Shown piece by piece: positions 1 to 6,000 of a stretch of DNA of 9,550 nucleotides (positions within the stretch are counted from its first letter, which is position 1; each line of letters starts with the position of its first letter). The DNA lies in assembly GCA_013696525.1 (NCBI GenBank), contig JACCYK010000451.1, positions 1-9,550 of the forward strand, read 5' to 3'. The translations under genes were made by a program, and so were the position numbers. The notes under the pieces are model-generated. The model was not told the origin of the DNA, made no database searches, and worked only from the letters and a program-made list of their open reading frames with translations. Source of the stretch: Chloroflexia bacterium (GTDB lineage Bacteria > Chloroflexota > Chloroflexia > Thermomicrobiales > UBA6265).

Positions 1-2567
1 TCCGCGACCCTAAGCTCGGATTCATTTACCTCGACCGGCGAGGTCATCACGGCGGAGACGGGCGCCGGGCCGGGGAACGAGAGCGGCACGGTCAGCTCAC
101 GCTCGGTGAGGTTCTGAACCCGGACGATGATGCCGTCGCCGTCTTCGGCCGGCTTGGCGGTGACCAGCGCGGGGGCATCCCCCGGCAGATCGAGGAAGCG
201 GCCGGTTTCCGGCCCGGTGCGGAGGTAATCGCGGAGGACGACCGGCGGCGTCGCTTGCTCGGCCCCGAAGCGAGCGGCGGTGGCGTCTTCACACGCTCCG
301 GCGTGGGTGGTGAGCCGGTATCGTTGCGGGATCTCGCCGCCTTGCGACGCTTGGAAATTAACCATCCAGTGATTGTGCAGCGCCCAGGACATGATCGTGG
401 GGCCGTCCAGTTCCAGCTCCTTCGCCCATTTGCCGGTGGTGATGCCGCCCAGATGCACCAGCGGGGCGTCGAGCGGAACCATCGTCACGCCGCGCTCGCC
501 GTCGCTGACATTGACCCAGCGCCCGATCGGATACCAATCGCGCACGGTGTTTGGAAGCTGGTCCTTGTTTGGACTGAAGGGAACGCCGTTGACGTCGGCC
601 CGAAACCGTGGGGCACCGAGGTTGAACGGGAAGGCGATGAAGACCGCCTCGATCCCGGTCTGATGCTCCTTGTCGAGTAACCAGTCGATCGCCAGCGACT
701 TGGCGCCACTTTCGAGCGCGTAGACGCAGCGGGCGCCGCGAATGCCGGGCGCCGCGATGGTCACCGCGATCGTGGCCCGGCCGTGCTCAATCGCCGGCTC
801 GCCGACGGTGACCGTCGAGGCCGTCCAACGTTGCCAGGGCGTGTCAGTGCGGCCATAGCCAAAGTCGTCCATCGAGAAGTCGCCCCAGAAGAGGGCTTGG
901 CGATCCTCCGGCGAGTCGACGCGCTCGTAGATGTATTGGCCGATGCCCCAATCCTGGTAGGTGGCGGCAAAATCGTGGCTCAGCGTCTTGTCGAACCACT
1001 CGGCGATGGCGCCGGTTTCGGGATTGAGCCGGACCCGGTAGTGCGCATTCTCAATTGTGTTGGTCGACACGGCGAGGTCGCCGCCGGGGGGTTGGGCGGA
1101 GAGGGGCAGAAAGGCATAGCCGAAGCCCGGCACCTCTCCGCTGACCACCCGCATGGGGGTGCCCGGCCGGTCGCCGCCCCAGGGCACATCGCGCGGGAAG
1201 AAGCATTCCAGGACCCCGGCCGGTGCCGCCCGCCCGCGCTGCTCCGGCTCGGTCACGTGGACCGGGCGCGGCCAGGGCAGGGTATTGATGACCAGTAGCG
1301 AATCGGCCCGCGGCGCGGGATACGCCGCCCGTGGCTCGAGGTCGCCGAGGTTGAACATCCCCTCGGTATCTTGATCGGCCACGGTGGACGCCAGGGCGCG
1401 GGCGCCCTGGCTGAGCAGGTCGAGGGCTTCGGCCGATGCGGTGTAGCCGTAATTCGCCTTGCGGCTCCATTGGGCCTTGGTCCAGAGCGAGTTCGGGGCG
1501 GCGACGCTGGCAAAGGCGCCCCAGGTGTGCTCGTCGTAGAGGGTGGCTTGCTCGTAGGCGTGGGCGGCCCGTTCCGCGCTCCAGATGGGGAGCCCTTCGC
1601 TCGTCAGCCAACTGCCGATTAGCTCGGCCATCGCCAGGTGCTCGTGGGTGCCGCGGCTAACCCCGGTCTCGTAGGCGCTGGAGGCGACGCCGTCCGACCA
1701 CCAGTCGAGCCAGTCGCCGCGCCGGGTCGGGAGCAGGCCGGCGTAGTCGTCCCGCAGCATTCGGTTTAATGCCGCCGGCGTGGTGAAGACCAGCCGCGGG
1801 GAGCGGCCTTGGGCGTTCCAGTCGCGCACGAAGTCGGGCATCCGGCGGTCGGGCGGCCCGTTGTCGACCCGGATCGGGTGGGTCGATTGGGCGTAGAGAA
1901 AATCGAACGGGTAGTCGTCCGATGCTTCCAGGCCGGCGATGATCGGCGGTAGGGACTCGTCGACGAAGCGCCAGTCGCCGAGCTTGGCGATGCTGCGGCC
2001 CCAAAGGTAGTGGAAGCCGTTCCAAGCCAGCACCTTGTTGCCGGCCAGGCCCTCCCACCAGAAGGCGCCGGGGAGCGGCTTCGGCACGTTGCCCCGCAAC
2101 GGGTTGACCGCCATCGTCACCAGCTCGACCCCGACTTGGGGCAAGAGATCGGCATACAGCCAGCTAATGCCGTTGACGTCGCACTGCATCGCGGTCGAGA
2201 TCGCCAGGTCGTAGCCATCGCGCAAGCGCTGGATTGGATATAGGCTGCGAATCATTTGCTCGATGGTCTGCATCGGGGTGTGGTTGTACTGCATCCCCGC
2301 CACATCGATGATGCCGAGCCGGTTCCAGTGCTGGAATCGCTCGATCCGCGCCGGCGAGGCCCGCTGGAACCATTTTTCGGTCATCCCCGTGACCTCGCAG
2401 GTCCACCGGTATTGGGCCTCGGCGGGATAGCTTTGGGTGGCCTCGATCAGGTCAAGGGCCTGGTCGATAAACTCCTGGTGCTGGCGGAAGCAGAGGTCCT
2501 GGTAGTCGGTGAACCCAATGTCGGTGTGACTGTGGTTGACGAGGTAGAGCGTACGGATCGCGGCCAC
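1..2567 (-). CDS. Glycoside hydrolase family 38 (alpha-mannosidase-like) protein, 3' end outside window
   Basis: The frame is open for 855 codons and leaves the window without a stop, so the C-terminus is missing. The N-terminus carries the family 38 metal motif HSHTDIG (residues 12-18; H14 and D16 would be zinc ligands). QCDVNG (127-133) places D130 as the probable nucleophile and zinc ligand. YDEHTWG (344-350) supplies the last zinc histidine, H347. GDWLDWWSDG (284-293) lies in the catalytic domain as in related family members. After about residue 400 the protein continues into the beta-rich C-terminal half typical of the family. No signal peptide is visible, so it is probably cytoplasmic. 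The GTG start at 2567 is chosen because AGGAGG (2578-2573) sits 5 nt upstream and the metal motif begins 11 residues in. By family it should cleave alpha-mannosidic or related linkages with retention; the substrate cannot be read. It is divergent from the arginine genes and probably unrelated to them. Confidence 0.88.
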   Translation of the reverse strand, partial: MAAIRTLYLVNHSHTDIGFTDYQDLCFRQHQEFIDQALDLIEATQSYPAEAQYRWTCEVTGMTEKWFQRASPARIERFQHWNRLGIIDVAGMQYNHTPMQTIEQMIRSLYPIQRLRDGYDLAISTAMQCDVNGISWLYADLLPQVGVELVTMAVNPLRGNVPKPLPGAFWWEGLAGNKVLAWNGFHYLWGRSIAKLGDWRFVDESLPPIIAGLEASDDYPFDFLYAQSTHPIRVDNGPPDRRMPDFVRDWNAQGRSPRLVFTTPAALNRMLRDDYAGLLPTRRGDWLDWWSDGVASSAYETGVSRGTHEHLAMAELIGSWLTSEGLPIWSAERAAHAYEQATLYDEHTWGAFASVAAPNSLWTKAQWSRKANYGYTASAEALDLLSQGARALASTVADQDTEGMFNLGDLEPRAAYPAPRADSLLVINTLPWPRPVHVTEPEQRGRAAPAGVLECFFPRDVPWGGDRPGTPMRVVSGEVPGFGYAFLPLSAQPPGGDLAVSTNTIENAHYRVRLNPETGAIAEWFDKTLSHDFAATYQDWGIGQYIYERVDSPEDRQALFWGDFSMDDFGYGRTDTPWQRWTASTVTVGEPAIEHGRATIAVTIAAPGIRGARCVYALESGAKSLAIDWLLDKEHQTGIEAVFIAFPFNLGAPRFRADVNGVPFSPNKDQLPNTVRDWYPIGRWVNVSDGERGVTMVPLDAPLVHLGGITTGKWAKELELDGPTIMSWALHNHWMVNFQASQGGEIPQRYRLTTHAGACEDATAARFGAEQATPPVVLRDYLRTGPETGRFLDLPGDAPALVTAKPAEDGDGIIVRVQNLTERELTVPLSFPGPAPVSAVMTSPVEVNESELRVA

Positions 2568-2613
2568 GGTTGCCTCCTGGTCACGTCGTGGACTTGCTTG
2601 ACGCCCAGGCGGC

Positions 2614-2642
2614 ACCCTACCGGCAACGGGGACGCTCGTCAA
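2614..2642 (-). promoter_or_regulatory. Candidate sigma-70 promoter for the GH38 gene
   Basis: Read on the minus strand there is TTGACG (2642-2637), a 17-bp spacer, and TAGGGT (2619-2614). This would give a leader of roughly 40 nt before the GTG at 2567. The -35 is near consensus; the -10 keeps only the first two bases and last base of TATAAT. The candidate promoter for argG on the other strand has the same form. Confidence 0.45.
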
Positions 2643-2870
2643 ACTCGAGCGACGGCATGTTCCAGGGACCGTTCGGCCCTCACTCGACGAGCCCGCGCTC
2701 CCGGTCGAGCGCCAGCTCGTTGCCCGCGACAAAAGCGACCATGGCCGTTTCCCCAGACACGATTTGCAGAAGCGAGCTCGTGAAGCGGGAACATCCGGCG
2801 GCCTCGGTGACGTTTGGGCACGTCGATATTGGGAGTCGAGCACGGTCTTTTTTCGGCCTGTACGTGTATC

Positions 2871-2899
2871 TTGACATCGGTTCGAGCCGCCGCTAAGGT
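2871..2899 (+). promoter_or_regulatory. Candidate sigma-70 promoter for argG
   Basis: TTGACA (2871-2876, perfect -35), 17-bp spacer, TAAGGT (2894-2899). If used, transcription starts near 2906 and leaves a leader of about 215 nt before argG, long enough to hold regulatory structure. The local sequence just upstream is relatively T-rich (run of T at 2848-2853). Confidence 0.5.
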
Positions 2900-2912
2900 G
2901 AAAGTCGTTCCG

Positions 2913-2940
2913 TGATCCGGGTCACCATGGTGATGATCCG
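2913..2940. promoter_or_regulatory. Palindrome with flanking direct repeats, possible operator
   Basis: A perfect 12-bp palindrome, TCACCATGGTGA (2922-2933), is flanked by two direct copies of TGATCCG (2913-2919 and 2934-2940). The copies are 21 bp apart start to start, about two helical turns. It lies immediately downstream of the candidate -10, where a repressor could block transcription. The binding protein is unknown; it is not a good match to an E. coli-type ARG box. Confidence 0.3.
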
Positions 2941-3024
2941 ATACAACGCTTGAAACTGGAGACCACCCCGCAATGGTATCCACGGCCCCTGCTCGCCGCC
3001 GCTACCCTCTCCGTTGCCGTACCC

Positions 3025-3049
3025 GCCGAACCGGGCGATCCCGTTCGGC
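3025..3049 (+). promoter_or_regulatory. argG leader hairpin 1
   Basis: GCCGAAC (3025-3031) pairs with GTTCGGC (3043-3049). After a one-base bulge (C3032), GGG (3033-3035) pairs with CCC (3040-3042) around a CGAT loop. This is a ten-pair stem in the proposed argG leader. Its left arm (CGAACCG, 3027-3033) can instead pair with CGGTTCG (3065-3071) in hairpin 2, so two folds exclude each other. Function is inferred only from the pairing. Confidence 0.4.
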
Positions 3050-3059
3050 CTGAGCAGAT

Positions 3060-3079
3060 GGCGCCGGTTCGCCGGCGCC
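3060..3079 (+). promoter_or_regulatory. argG leader hairpin 2 with TTCG loop
   Basis: GGCGCCGG (3060-3067) pairs perfectly with CCGGCGCC (3072-3079) around a TTCG tetraloop. It ends about 30 nt before the argG ribosome binding site and is not followed by a T tract, so it does not look like a standard intrinsic terminator. It may stabilise the mRNA or take part in a switch with hairpin 1. Confidence 0.4.
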
Positions 3080-3122
3080 CCGCCCGGATGTTGGTACTGC
3101 ACATCATGTAGGGAGCGTGCCC

Positions 3123-4385
3123 GTGGCCCCCGTTCGGTTGAACCCCGCCCTGTCGTTGTCCGACGAGTCCGCGCCGAAGAAAGTCGCCCTGGCCTACTCC
3201 GGCGGGCTCGATTCCTCGTGCATCATTTCCTGGCTGAAGGAACGCTACGACTGCGAGGTGATCGCCGTCGCCGCCGACGTCGGGCAGCCGGACGGCCTTT
3301 CCGCGGTGGAAGCCAAGGCGCTGGCGAGCGGAGCCTCGACGTGCTACGTCCTCGATCTGCGCGACGAGTTCCTGACCGGCTCTGTTTACCCGACCGTGCG
3401 GGCCGGGGCCGCCTTCGAGCGAACGTATCTGCTCGGGGCCGCGATGGCGCGGCCGTTGATCGCCAAGCATCAGGTCGAAATCGCCCTGCGGGAGGGCTGC
3501 GACGCGCTGGCGCACGGCGGCGCCGGGGCGGGCAACGACCAGGACCGGTTCGAGCTGACCTACCAGGCGCTGGCCCCTATGCTGCGCGTCATCGCCCCCG
3601 CGCGGATGTGGGACATCCGGTCGCGGGAGGACGCCATCGCCTACGCCGAAGCGCATGGCATCCCGGTCACCGCGACAACGGCCAGGATGTACTCGATTGA
3701 CGGCAATCCCTGGCCCCGCCGCCACGACGGCGGCCCGCGTGAAGACCGCTGGCCGGAGCCGCCGGCCGCTGCCCACGGGCTGATGGTGGCGCCGGAGCAG
3801 GCGGCCCAGGTGACGATGACCTTCGAGCGGGGCACACCGGTGATGATCGATGGCCAGCGGCTGGACGCCGTCGATCTGGCCGGCGTCCTGAACGAGCTGG
3901 GCGCCGCCCACGGCGTTGGCCGGGTCGATCCGTGGCAGAACGGGCTGGTCGCGACGAAGCGCGGCGGCGTCTACGAATCACCGGGCGGCGCCTTGCTGGC
4001 GACGGCCCATCGCGAGCTGGAGCTTCGGACGCTCGACAACGCGACGATGCGGCTCAAAGATTTGCTCGCGCACGTTTACGCCGATGTGGTCTATAATGGA
4101 CATTGGTACTCGCCGCTACGCGAGGCGCTGGATGCCTTCGTCACCAAGACGCAGGAGCCGGTGACCGGCGAGGTCCGGTTGAAGCTCGACCAGGGCACCC
4201 GTCACGCGGTGGGCCGGCGGTCGCCAATCGGCCGCTACGACGAGGACCTGGCGACATTCGGGGCCGACGATGTGTCTCAGCGGGCAGGCGCCGACGGCTT
4301 CATTCGCCTGTTTGGACTCGGTCAAAACGTTGCCGCCCGGCGCGATCGCCGGTTGCTGGAGCAGGACATGGAGATGCTGAGATGA
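3123..4385 (+). CDS. argG: Argininosuccinate synthase-like protein with altered citrulline pocket
   Basis: The product is 420 aa, the usual length for argininosuccinate synthase, which joins citrulline and aspartate using ATP in the cytosol. The ATP pyrophosphatase loop SGGLDSS (residues 26-32) is intact. The family block around H131-E144 keeps N138, D139 and R142 but has A134 and A136 where Thr and Lys are usual. S191 and Y284, expected to contact citrulline, are kept. R200, D202 and Q272 stand where Ser, Glu and Glu are usual. The KSRG stretch reads KRGG (279-282). The C-terminal half (YESPGG, NGHWYSP, RRSPIGRYDEDLATF) is otherwise typical. I prefer the GTG at 3123 because AGGGAG (3110-3115) lies 7 nt upstream; the in-frame GTG at 3117 would leave only 1 nt. 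It is separated from the next gene by 501 bases, so it may be its own transcript. It is either a divergent but genuine ArgG or one working on a modified citrulline. Confidence 0.88.
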   Translation: MAPVRLNPALSLSDESAPKKVALAYSGGLDSSCIISWLKERYDCEVIAVAADVGQPDGLSAVEAKALASGASTCYVLDLRDEFLTGSVYPTVRAGAAFERTYLLGAAMARPLIAKHQVEIALREGCDALAHGGAGAGNDQDRFELTYQALAPMLRVIAPARMWDIRSREDAIAYAEAHGIPVTATTARMYSIDGNPWPRRHDGGPREDRWPEPPAAAHGLMVAPEQAAQVTMTFERGTPVMIDGQRLDAVDLAGVLNELGAAHGVGRVDPWQNGLVATKRGGVYESPGGALLATAHRELELRTLDNATMRLKDLLAHVYADVVYNGHWYSPLREALDAFVTKTQEPVTGEVRLKLDQGTRHAVGRRSPIGRYDEDLATFGADDVSQRAGADGFIRLFGLGQNVAARRDRRLLEQDMEMLR

Positions 4386-4433
4386 GGAATCTCACGACGC
4401 GAGACCGGGAGATCCCCTCCCGCTCTCCGGTGT

Positions 4434-4476
4434 GGCGGCTGGCGCGTCGGTCCCGTCCGACGCGCTGACAGCCGCC
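4434..4476 (+). terminator. Strong hairpin after argG, possible terminator
   Basis: GGCGGCT (4434-4440) pairs with AGCCGCC (4470-4476). GCGCGTCGG (4442-4450) pairs with CCGACGCGC (4457-4465) around a 6-nt loop, with a small internal loop between the two helices. It starts 49 nt after the argG stop. There is no T tract, so it may be a terminator of the GC-rich type or an mRNA 3'-end protector. Confidence 0.4.
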
Positions 4477-4506
4477 TCGCGGAATCGTCAGCGCTTTGCC
4501 GCACGG

Positions 4507-4533
4507 CCAGCGGTCGCCAGCGGGCGACGCTGG
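4507..4533 (+). terminator. Second hairpin between argG and the T-box
   Basis: CCAGCG (4507-4512) pairs with CGCTGG (4528-4533), and after one bulged base TCGCC (4514-4518) pairs with GGCGA (4523-4527) around an AGCG loop. It is followed by a mildly T-rich stretch (4534-4550). It may end the argG transcript or be a 5' domain of the T-box transcript. I find no convincing promoter between here and the T-box. Confidence 0.35.
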
Positions 4534-4775
4534 ATTACGCCTCGTTTCTCGCGACAACGGAGAAGAGTACGGAGCCCACCCGCCAGAGCGACCCGGGGAT
4601 GGTGGAAGCCCGGGACCGGCGGCAAGCTCCCGAACGCGCTCCTGAGCGACCGGCCGAAGAAAGCCGTTGGCCGCGGTTCATCACCGCGAGCGGCGCGCAA
4701 GTAGGCCCGGGTGGGTGGCTCCCACGTCATCAACAGCCGAGAGCGGCAGGGGGTCGAGCCCGACCCCCGTGCAAG

Positions 4776-4813
4776 AAGGGTGGTACCGCGGGAGCGTATG
4801 ACTCTCGTCCCTT
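4776..4813 (+). promoter_or_regulatory. T-box antisequestrator
   Basis: AAGGG (4776-4780) pairs with CCCTT (4809-4813). TGGTACC (4781-4787) forms the 7-nt bulge that would bind the NCCA end of uncharged tRNA; its TGGT calls for a tRNA with discriminator base A. GCGGGAG (4788-4794) pairs with CTCTCGT (4802-4808), including two G-T wobbles, around a 7-nt loop. When formed, it frees the downstream Shine-Dalgarno. Confidence 0.9.
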
Positions 4814-4879
4814 CGGACCGGTTTGGATCACTGGATCCGCCGGCGCCGGGCGTTCGCTGAACGTCCGCATCCGAAGGGA
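4808..4879 (+). promoter_or_regulatory. Shine-Dalgarno sequestering helix
   Basis: TCCCTTCGGA (4808-4817) is perfectly complementary to TCCGAAGGGA (4870-4879), which contains the ribosome binding site AAGGGAG of the next gene, 6 nt before its ATG. Bases 4808-4813 are shared with the antisequestrator, so the two helices exclude each other. No terminator T tract follows, so control should be at translation, not transcription. Confidence 0.85.
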
Positions 4880-4886
4880 GCACCAG

Positions 4887-5987
4887 ATGCATGAGTCGTC
4901 CGCCGCGACCAGCCCGTCGTTTCCCCAGCCCATCTCGCCCGACCTGCATCCCGTGCCGCAACCGGTGATCGAGCCGCTGGCCGATCGCGTCATCTCGCTC
5001 GGCGGCCCGGTCGAGGGCAAGCTCGGCACCTTCACGATCAGCGCCCGGCTGCGAAACCGAAGCGTCCTCAACGACACCGATCTAGCCCGCGACGAGATCA
5101 CCGAGGTCTTGGAGACCGCGGCCCGGCTGAAGAAGCTGCGCCAGAACGGCAAGCCCCACAACTACCTGCCCGGTAAGACGCTGGGGATGCTCTTCCAGCA
5201 TCCCAGCACGCGGACCCGGGTCTCGTTCGAGGCCGGCATGGCCCAGCTCGGCGGCCAGGCCATCTTCCTCGGCGTCAACGACTTGCAGATGAAGCGGGGC
5301 GAAACGATTGCCGACACCGCCCAGGTGCTCAGCCGCTACGTCGATGGCATCGCGGCCCGGGTCTCCACCCACGATGAGTTGCTCCAGCTTTCGGGGGCGG
5401 CCAGCATCCCGGTGTTCAACTGCTTGACCGACAAAAGCCACCCGCTCCAGGCGCTGGCCGATCTGCTGACCCTGCAAGAACGGTGTGGCAGCCTGGCGGG
5501 GTTGAAGCTGGCCTATCTGGGCGACGGCAATAACATGTGCCACTCGCTGTTGCTGACCAGCGCCGCGATGGGAGTCAACCTCGCGGTCGCGGCGCCGGCG
5601 GCCCACCAGCCCGATCCCGAGGTCGTCAAGCACGCCTCCTGGCTGGCCTCGGGCAGCGGGGCCACGGTGACGATCAGCGACGATCCGCTCGCGGCGGCCA
5701 GGGATGCCGACGCCATCTACACCGATGTCCACGTCAGCATGGGGCAAAAGGACGGCCCGGCGCGGGCGGTGGCGCTGGCCCCCTACAAGGTGACGACCGC
5801 GGTCATGGCCGCCGGCCGGCCGAACGCCGTCTTCATGCACTGCCTGCCGATGCACCGGGATCAGGAAGTCGCGGCCGAGGTCGCGGACGGTCCCCAATCA
5901 GTCATTTTCGATCAGGCGGAGAACCGGCTCCACCTGCACAAGGCGATTCTGCTGCATTCCCTCTGCACACCGAATCGAGCGCACTGA
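4887..5987 (+). CDS. argF: Ornithine carbamoyltransferase-like protein 1
   Basis: The 366-aa product belongs to the aspartate/ornithine carbamoyltransferase family, which moves a carbamoyl group from carbamoyl phosphate to an amine (ornithine to citrulline in arginine synthesis). Carbamoyl phosphate motifs are intact: STRTR (residues 107-111) and HPLQ (185-188). GDGNN (212-216) and HCLP (318-321, catalytic Cys 319) are also intact. The ornithine loop reads DVHVSMG (280-286), with His282 where ornithine carbamoyltransferases usually have Trp. The first 45-50 residues are a Pro-rich extension not usual in the family (about 310-340 aa). The open frame extends upstream, but that part is T-box RNA; the ATG at 4887 follows AAGGGAG by 6 nt and is the site the T-box controls. 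The next gene is a paralog 13 bp downstream. Carbamoyltransferase activity is likely; the exact acceptor (free ornithine or LysW-bound ornithine) is open. Confidence 0.9.
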   Translation: MHESSAATSPSFPQPISPDLHPVPQPVIEPLADRVISLGGPVEGKLGTFTISARLRNRSVLNDTDLARDEITEVLETAARLKKLRQNGKPHNYLPGKTLGMLFQHPSTRTRVSFEAGMAQLGGQAIFLGVNDLQMKRGETIADTAQVLSRYVDGIAARVSTHDELLQLSGAASIPVFNCLTDKSHPLQALADLLTLQERCGSLAGLKLAYLGDGNNMCHSLLLTSAAMGVNLAVAAPAAHQPDPEVVKHASWLASGSGATVTISDDPLAAARDADAIYTDVHVSMGQKDGPARAVALAPYKVTTAVMAAGRPNAVFMHCLPMHRDQEVAAEVADGPQSVIFDQAENRLHLHKAILLHSLCTPNRAH

Positions 5988-6000
5988 GGCGGATGGCGAG

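Larger units (their letters stand above)
2568..3122. other. Divergent intergenic region, no gene
   Basis: This 555-base stretch lies between two divergent genes. The short open frames across it have no recognisable motif, no good ribosome binding site and low-complexity Arg/Ser/Pro-rich translations, so I call no gene. It holds a candidate promoter for each side, a palindrome and two leader hairpins, listed separately. The part between about 2645 and 2865 shows nothing I can name. Confidence 0.7.
4549..4880 (+). promoter_or_regulatory. T-box riboswitch, translational type, probable tRNA-Arg specificity
   Basis: All main parts of a T-box leader can be traced. The base of stem I is TCGC (4549-4552) with GCGA (4646-4649). 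A kink-turn follows (GA at 4553-4554, TGA at 4643-4645), then GGAG (4559-4562) with CTCC (4639-4642). The specifier loop has AGTA (4566-4569) opposite GAA (4632-4634), so the next triplet CGC (4635-4637) is the likely specifier, an Arg codon. Above it, GGAGC (4571-4575) pairs with GCTCC (4626-4630) and CCGCC (4580-4584) with GGCGG (4618-4622). An AG-rich bulge (4585-4591) and CCCGGG (4592-4597 with 4609-4614) carry the distal loop with TGGTGGAAG (4600-4608). Several hairpins fill the stem II region (4651-4725). Stem III is a perfect 8-bp hairpin (4749-4768). The conserved T-box sequence is at 4776-4790. The switch acts on the next gene's ribosome binding site. The fold is strongly supported; the codon reading is an inference. 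Confidence 0.92.

Noticed and set aside
2876..2895. tRNA-like GTTCGAG near the argG promoter
   Set aside because: No five-pair T-stem around it and no cloverleaf nearby.
2570..2896. 108-residue open frame in the divergent intergenic region
   Set aside because: No ribosome site or motif, and it overlaps the promoter signals of both flanking genes.
3060..3079. Intrinsic terminator in the argG leader
   Set aside because: The hairpin is strong but followed by a GC-rich stretch without T tract, so a terminator call is not supported.
3117..3122. GTG at 3117 as the argG start
   Set aside because: It would be only 1 nt from AGGGAG; the in-frame GTG at 3123 has 7 nt spacing.
4599..4886. An in-frame N-terminal extension of about 96 residues for carbamoyltransferase 1
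   Set aside because: The stretch encodes the T-box RNA, and the ATG at 4887 has the ribosome binding site that the switch covers. The translated extension has no family similarity.
5082..5897. Minus-strand open frame opposite carbamoyltransferase 1
   Set aside because: Same reasons: antisense to a well-supported gene with no recognisable motif.
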